In this document: piece after piece, positions 63,485 through 64,000 of the stretch
How the letters are laid out: each line of letters begins with the position of its first letter
Numbering within the stretch: the first letter of the stretch is position 1
NCBI GenBank assembly: GCA_037833965.1
Contig: AP031353.1
Location: forward strand, 9,240,501 to 9,304,500
DNA: 64,000 nt
Direction of reading: 5' to 3'
Source: Marchantia polymorpha subsp. ruderalis
Lineage: Eukaryota > Streptophyta > Marchantiopsida > Marchantiales > Marchantiaceae
Made by a program: the position numbers and the translations under genes
The notes under the pieces: generated by a model
The model's database searches: none
What the model was told of the DNA's origin: nothing
Seen by the model: only the letters and a program-made list of their open reading frames with translations

Positions 63485-63816
63485 CACCGTCAGCCATGTT
63501 TTAATGTTGTGAGGGCAAACTGTTCCTGGTTCAGTCTTCAGAGCAAGCTAGCGGTAGCCGGATGGCACAGAGGGCGTGTAATGCGATTTGACCACCGGTA
63601 CAATCATAGTACTGATATGAAAGGCCAAAGCTCGAAGTATATATACGACTCACCGTCAGCCAGGTTTTAATGTTGTGAGGGCAAACTGTTCCTGGTTCAG
63701 TCTTCAGAGCAAGCTAGCGGTAGCCGGATGGCACAGAGGGCGTGTAATGCGATTTGACCACCGGTACAATCATAGTACTGATATGAAAGGCCAAAGCTCG
63801 AAGTATATATACGACT
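63485..63816 (+). repeat. 166-bp tandem duplication with TATA-like sequence
   Basis: 63485-63650 and 63651-63816 are two head-to-tail copies that differ at one base I can see (GCCATG versus GCCAGG near the start). A third copy of only the first 20 bases (ACCGTCAGCCATGTTTTAAT) sits at 63856-63875. Each full copy contains TATATATA (63638-63645, 63804-63811). Confidence 0.95.
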
Positions 63817-63957
63817 CCCGAGTTTAATTCGAGAGGCAGCGCGTTTGTTTTAATAACCGTCAGCCATGTTTTAATAACCTACTGATTTGCTCTATAGAGT
63901 GGGAGCGTCCACCACTGTTGGGCCAGAGCGACTCCTTCGCAGTGCGAATGAGTCGCC

Positions 63958-64000
63958 ATGTCTAAGAAAACGGGCCGTGAGTTCTTTGACATGGCTGCGA
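63958..64000 (+). CDS. Possible start of a gene cut off by the window edge
   Basis: ATG at 63958 opens a frame MSKKTGREFFDMAA that is still open at the end of the window. It follows a TATATATA about 150 bp upstream. A six-codon upstream frame (ATG at 63948) overlaps it. The peptide is too short to recognise. Confidence 0.2.
   Translation, partial: MSKKTGREFFDMAA

Noticed and set aside
63540..63620. tRNA-like stretch with GGTACAATCATAG
   Set aside because: No matching acceptor stem or anticodon arm; the T-loop consensus is broken.

Overview
The window is nuclear DNA from a land plant. Three intron-rich genes are recognisable: a plant VPS13 lipid-transfer protein, a chloroplast FtsH1/FtsH5-type protease, and a PUB62/63-type U-box protein. 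A Ty1/copia retrotransposon with a plant-type initiator-Met-tRNA primer site sits between the first two. Sequence style (moderate AT content, many short GT-AG introns, AT-rich intergenic DNA) suggests a bryophyte, possibly a moss. That last step is inference; the sequence does not name the species.

Layout. (1) 1-3216 is upstream DNA with a weak partial reading frame at the left edge and a GC-rich, purine-rich leader at about 2.1-2.5 kb. (2) 3217-36282 (+) is a giant VPS13 gene. I could join 61 consecutive exons in frame from the start codon, plus four terminal exons; one stretch (33046-34757) remains unresolved. The joined parts alone code for about 4,450 residues: an N-terminal chorein region, a PH domain, a long lipid-channel region, VPS62-type modules, a C2-like segment, an SHR-BD/adaptor region, the VPS13 C-terminal region and a final VPS62-type module. 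(3) 36473-41531 is a full-length copia element inserted antisense just after the VPS13 stop codon. Its LTRs are 286 bp and almost identical, and it is flanked by an exceptional 178-bp perfect direct repeat of host sequence instead of a 5-bp target duplication. (4) 43157-46043 (-) is the FtsH gene (5 exons, 719 residues), convergent with VPS13, with a G-box upstream. (5) About 47.0-54.0 kb is an extremely AT-rich, gene-free island. (6) 55787-62134 (+) is the PUB62/63-like gene (11 exons, 606 residues). (7) 62135-64000 carries hairpins, a tandem array of hairpin-forming repeats, a 166-bp tandem duplication containing TATA-like sequence, and possibly the start of another gene.

The genes do not form a pathway. 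VPS13 acts at membrane contact sites, FtsH in thylakoid membranes (photosystem II repair), and the U-box protein probably in ubiquitin signalling. The observations most worth following are the 178-bp duplication around the retrotransposon, three FFAT-like (VAP-binding) motifs in one disordered VPS13 exon, a pair of interleaved 13-bp inverted repeats in an intron of the U-box gene, the hairpin-repeat array downstream of it, and two GC-AG introns in VPS13. Exon borders come from reading frame, splice consensus and remembered family conservation; no alignment or transcript data were available.
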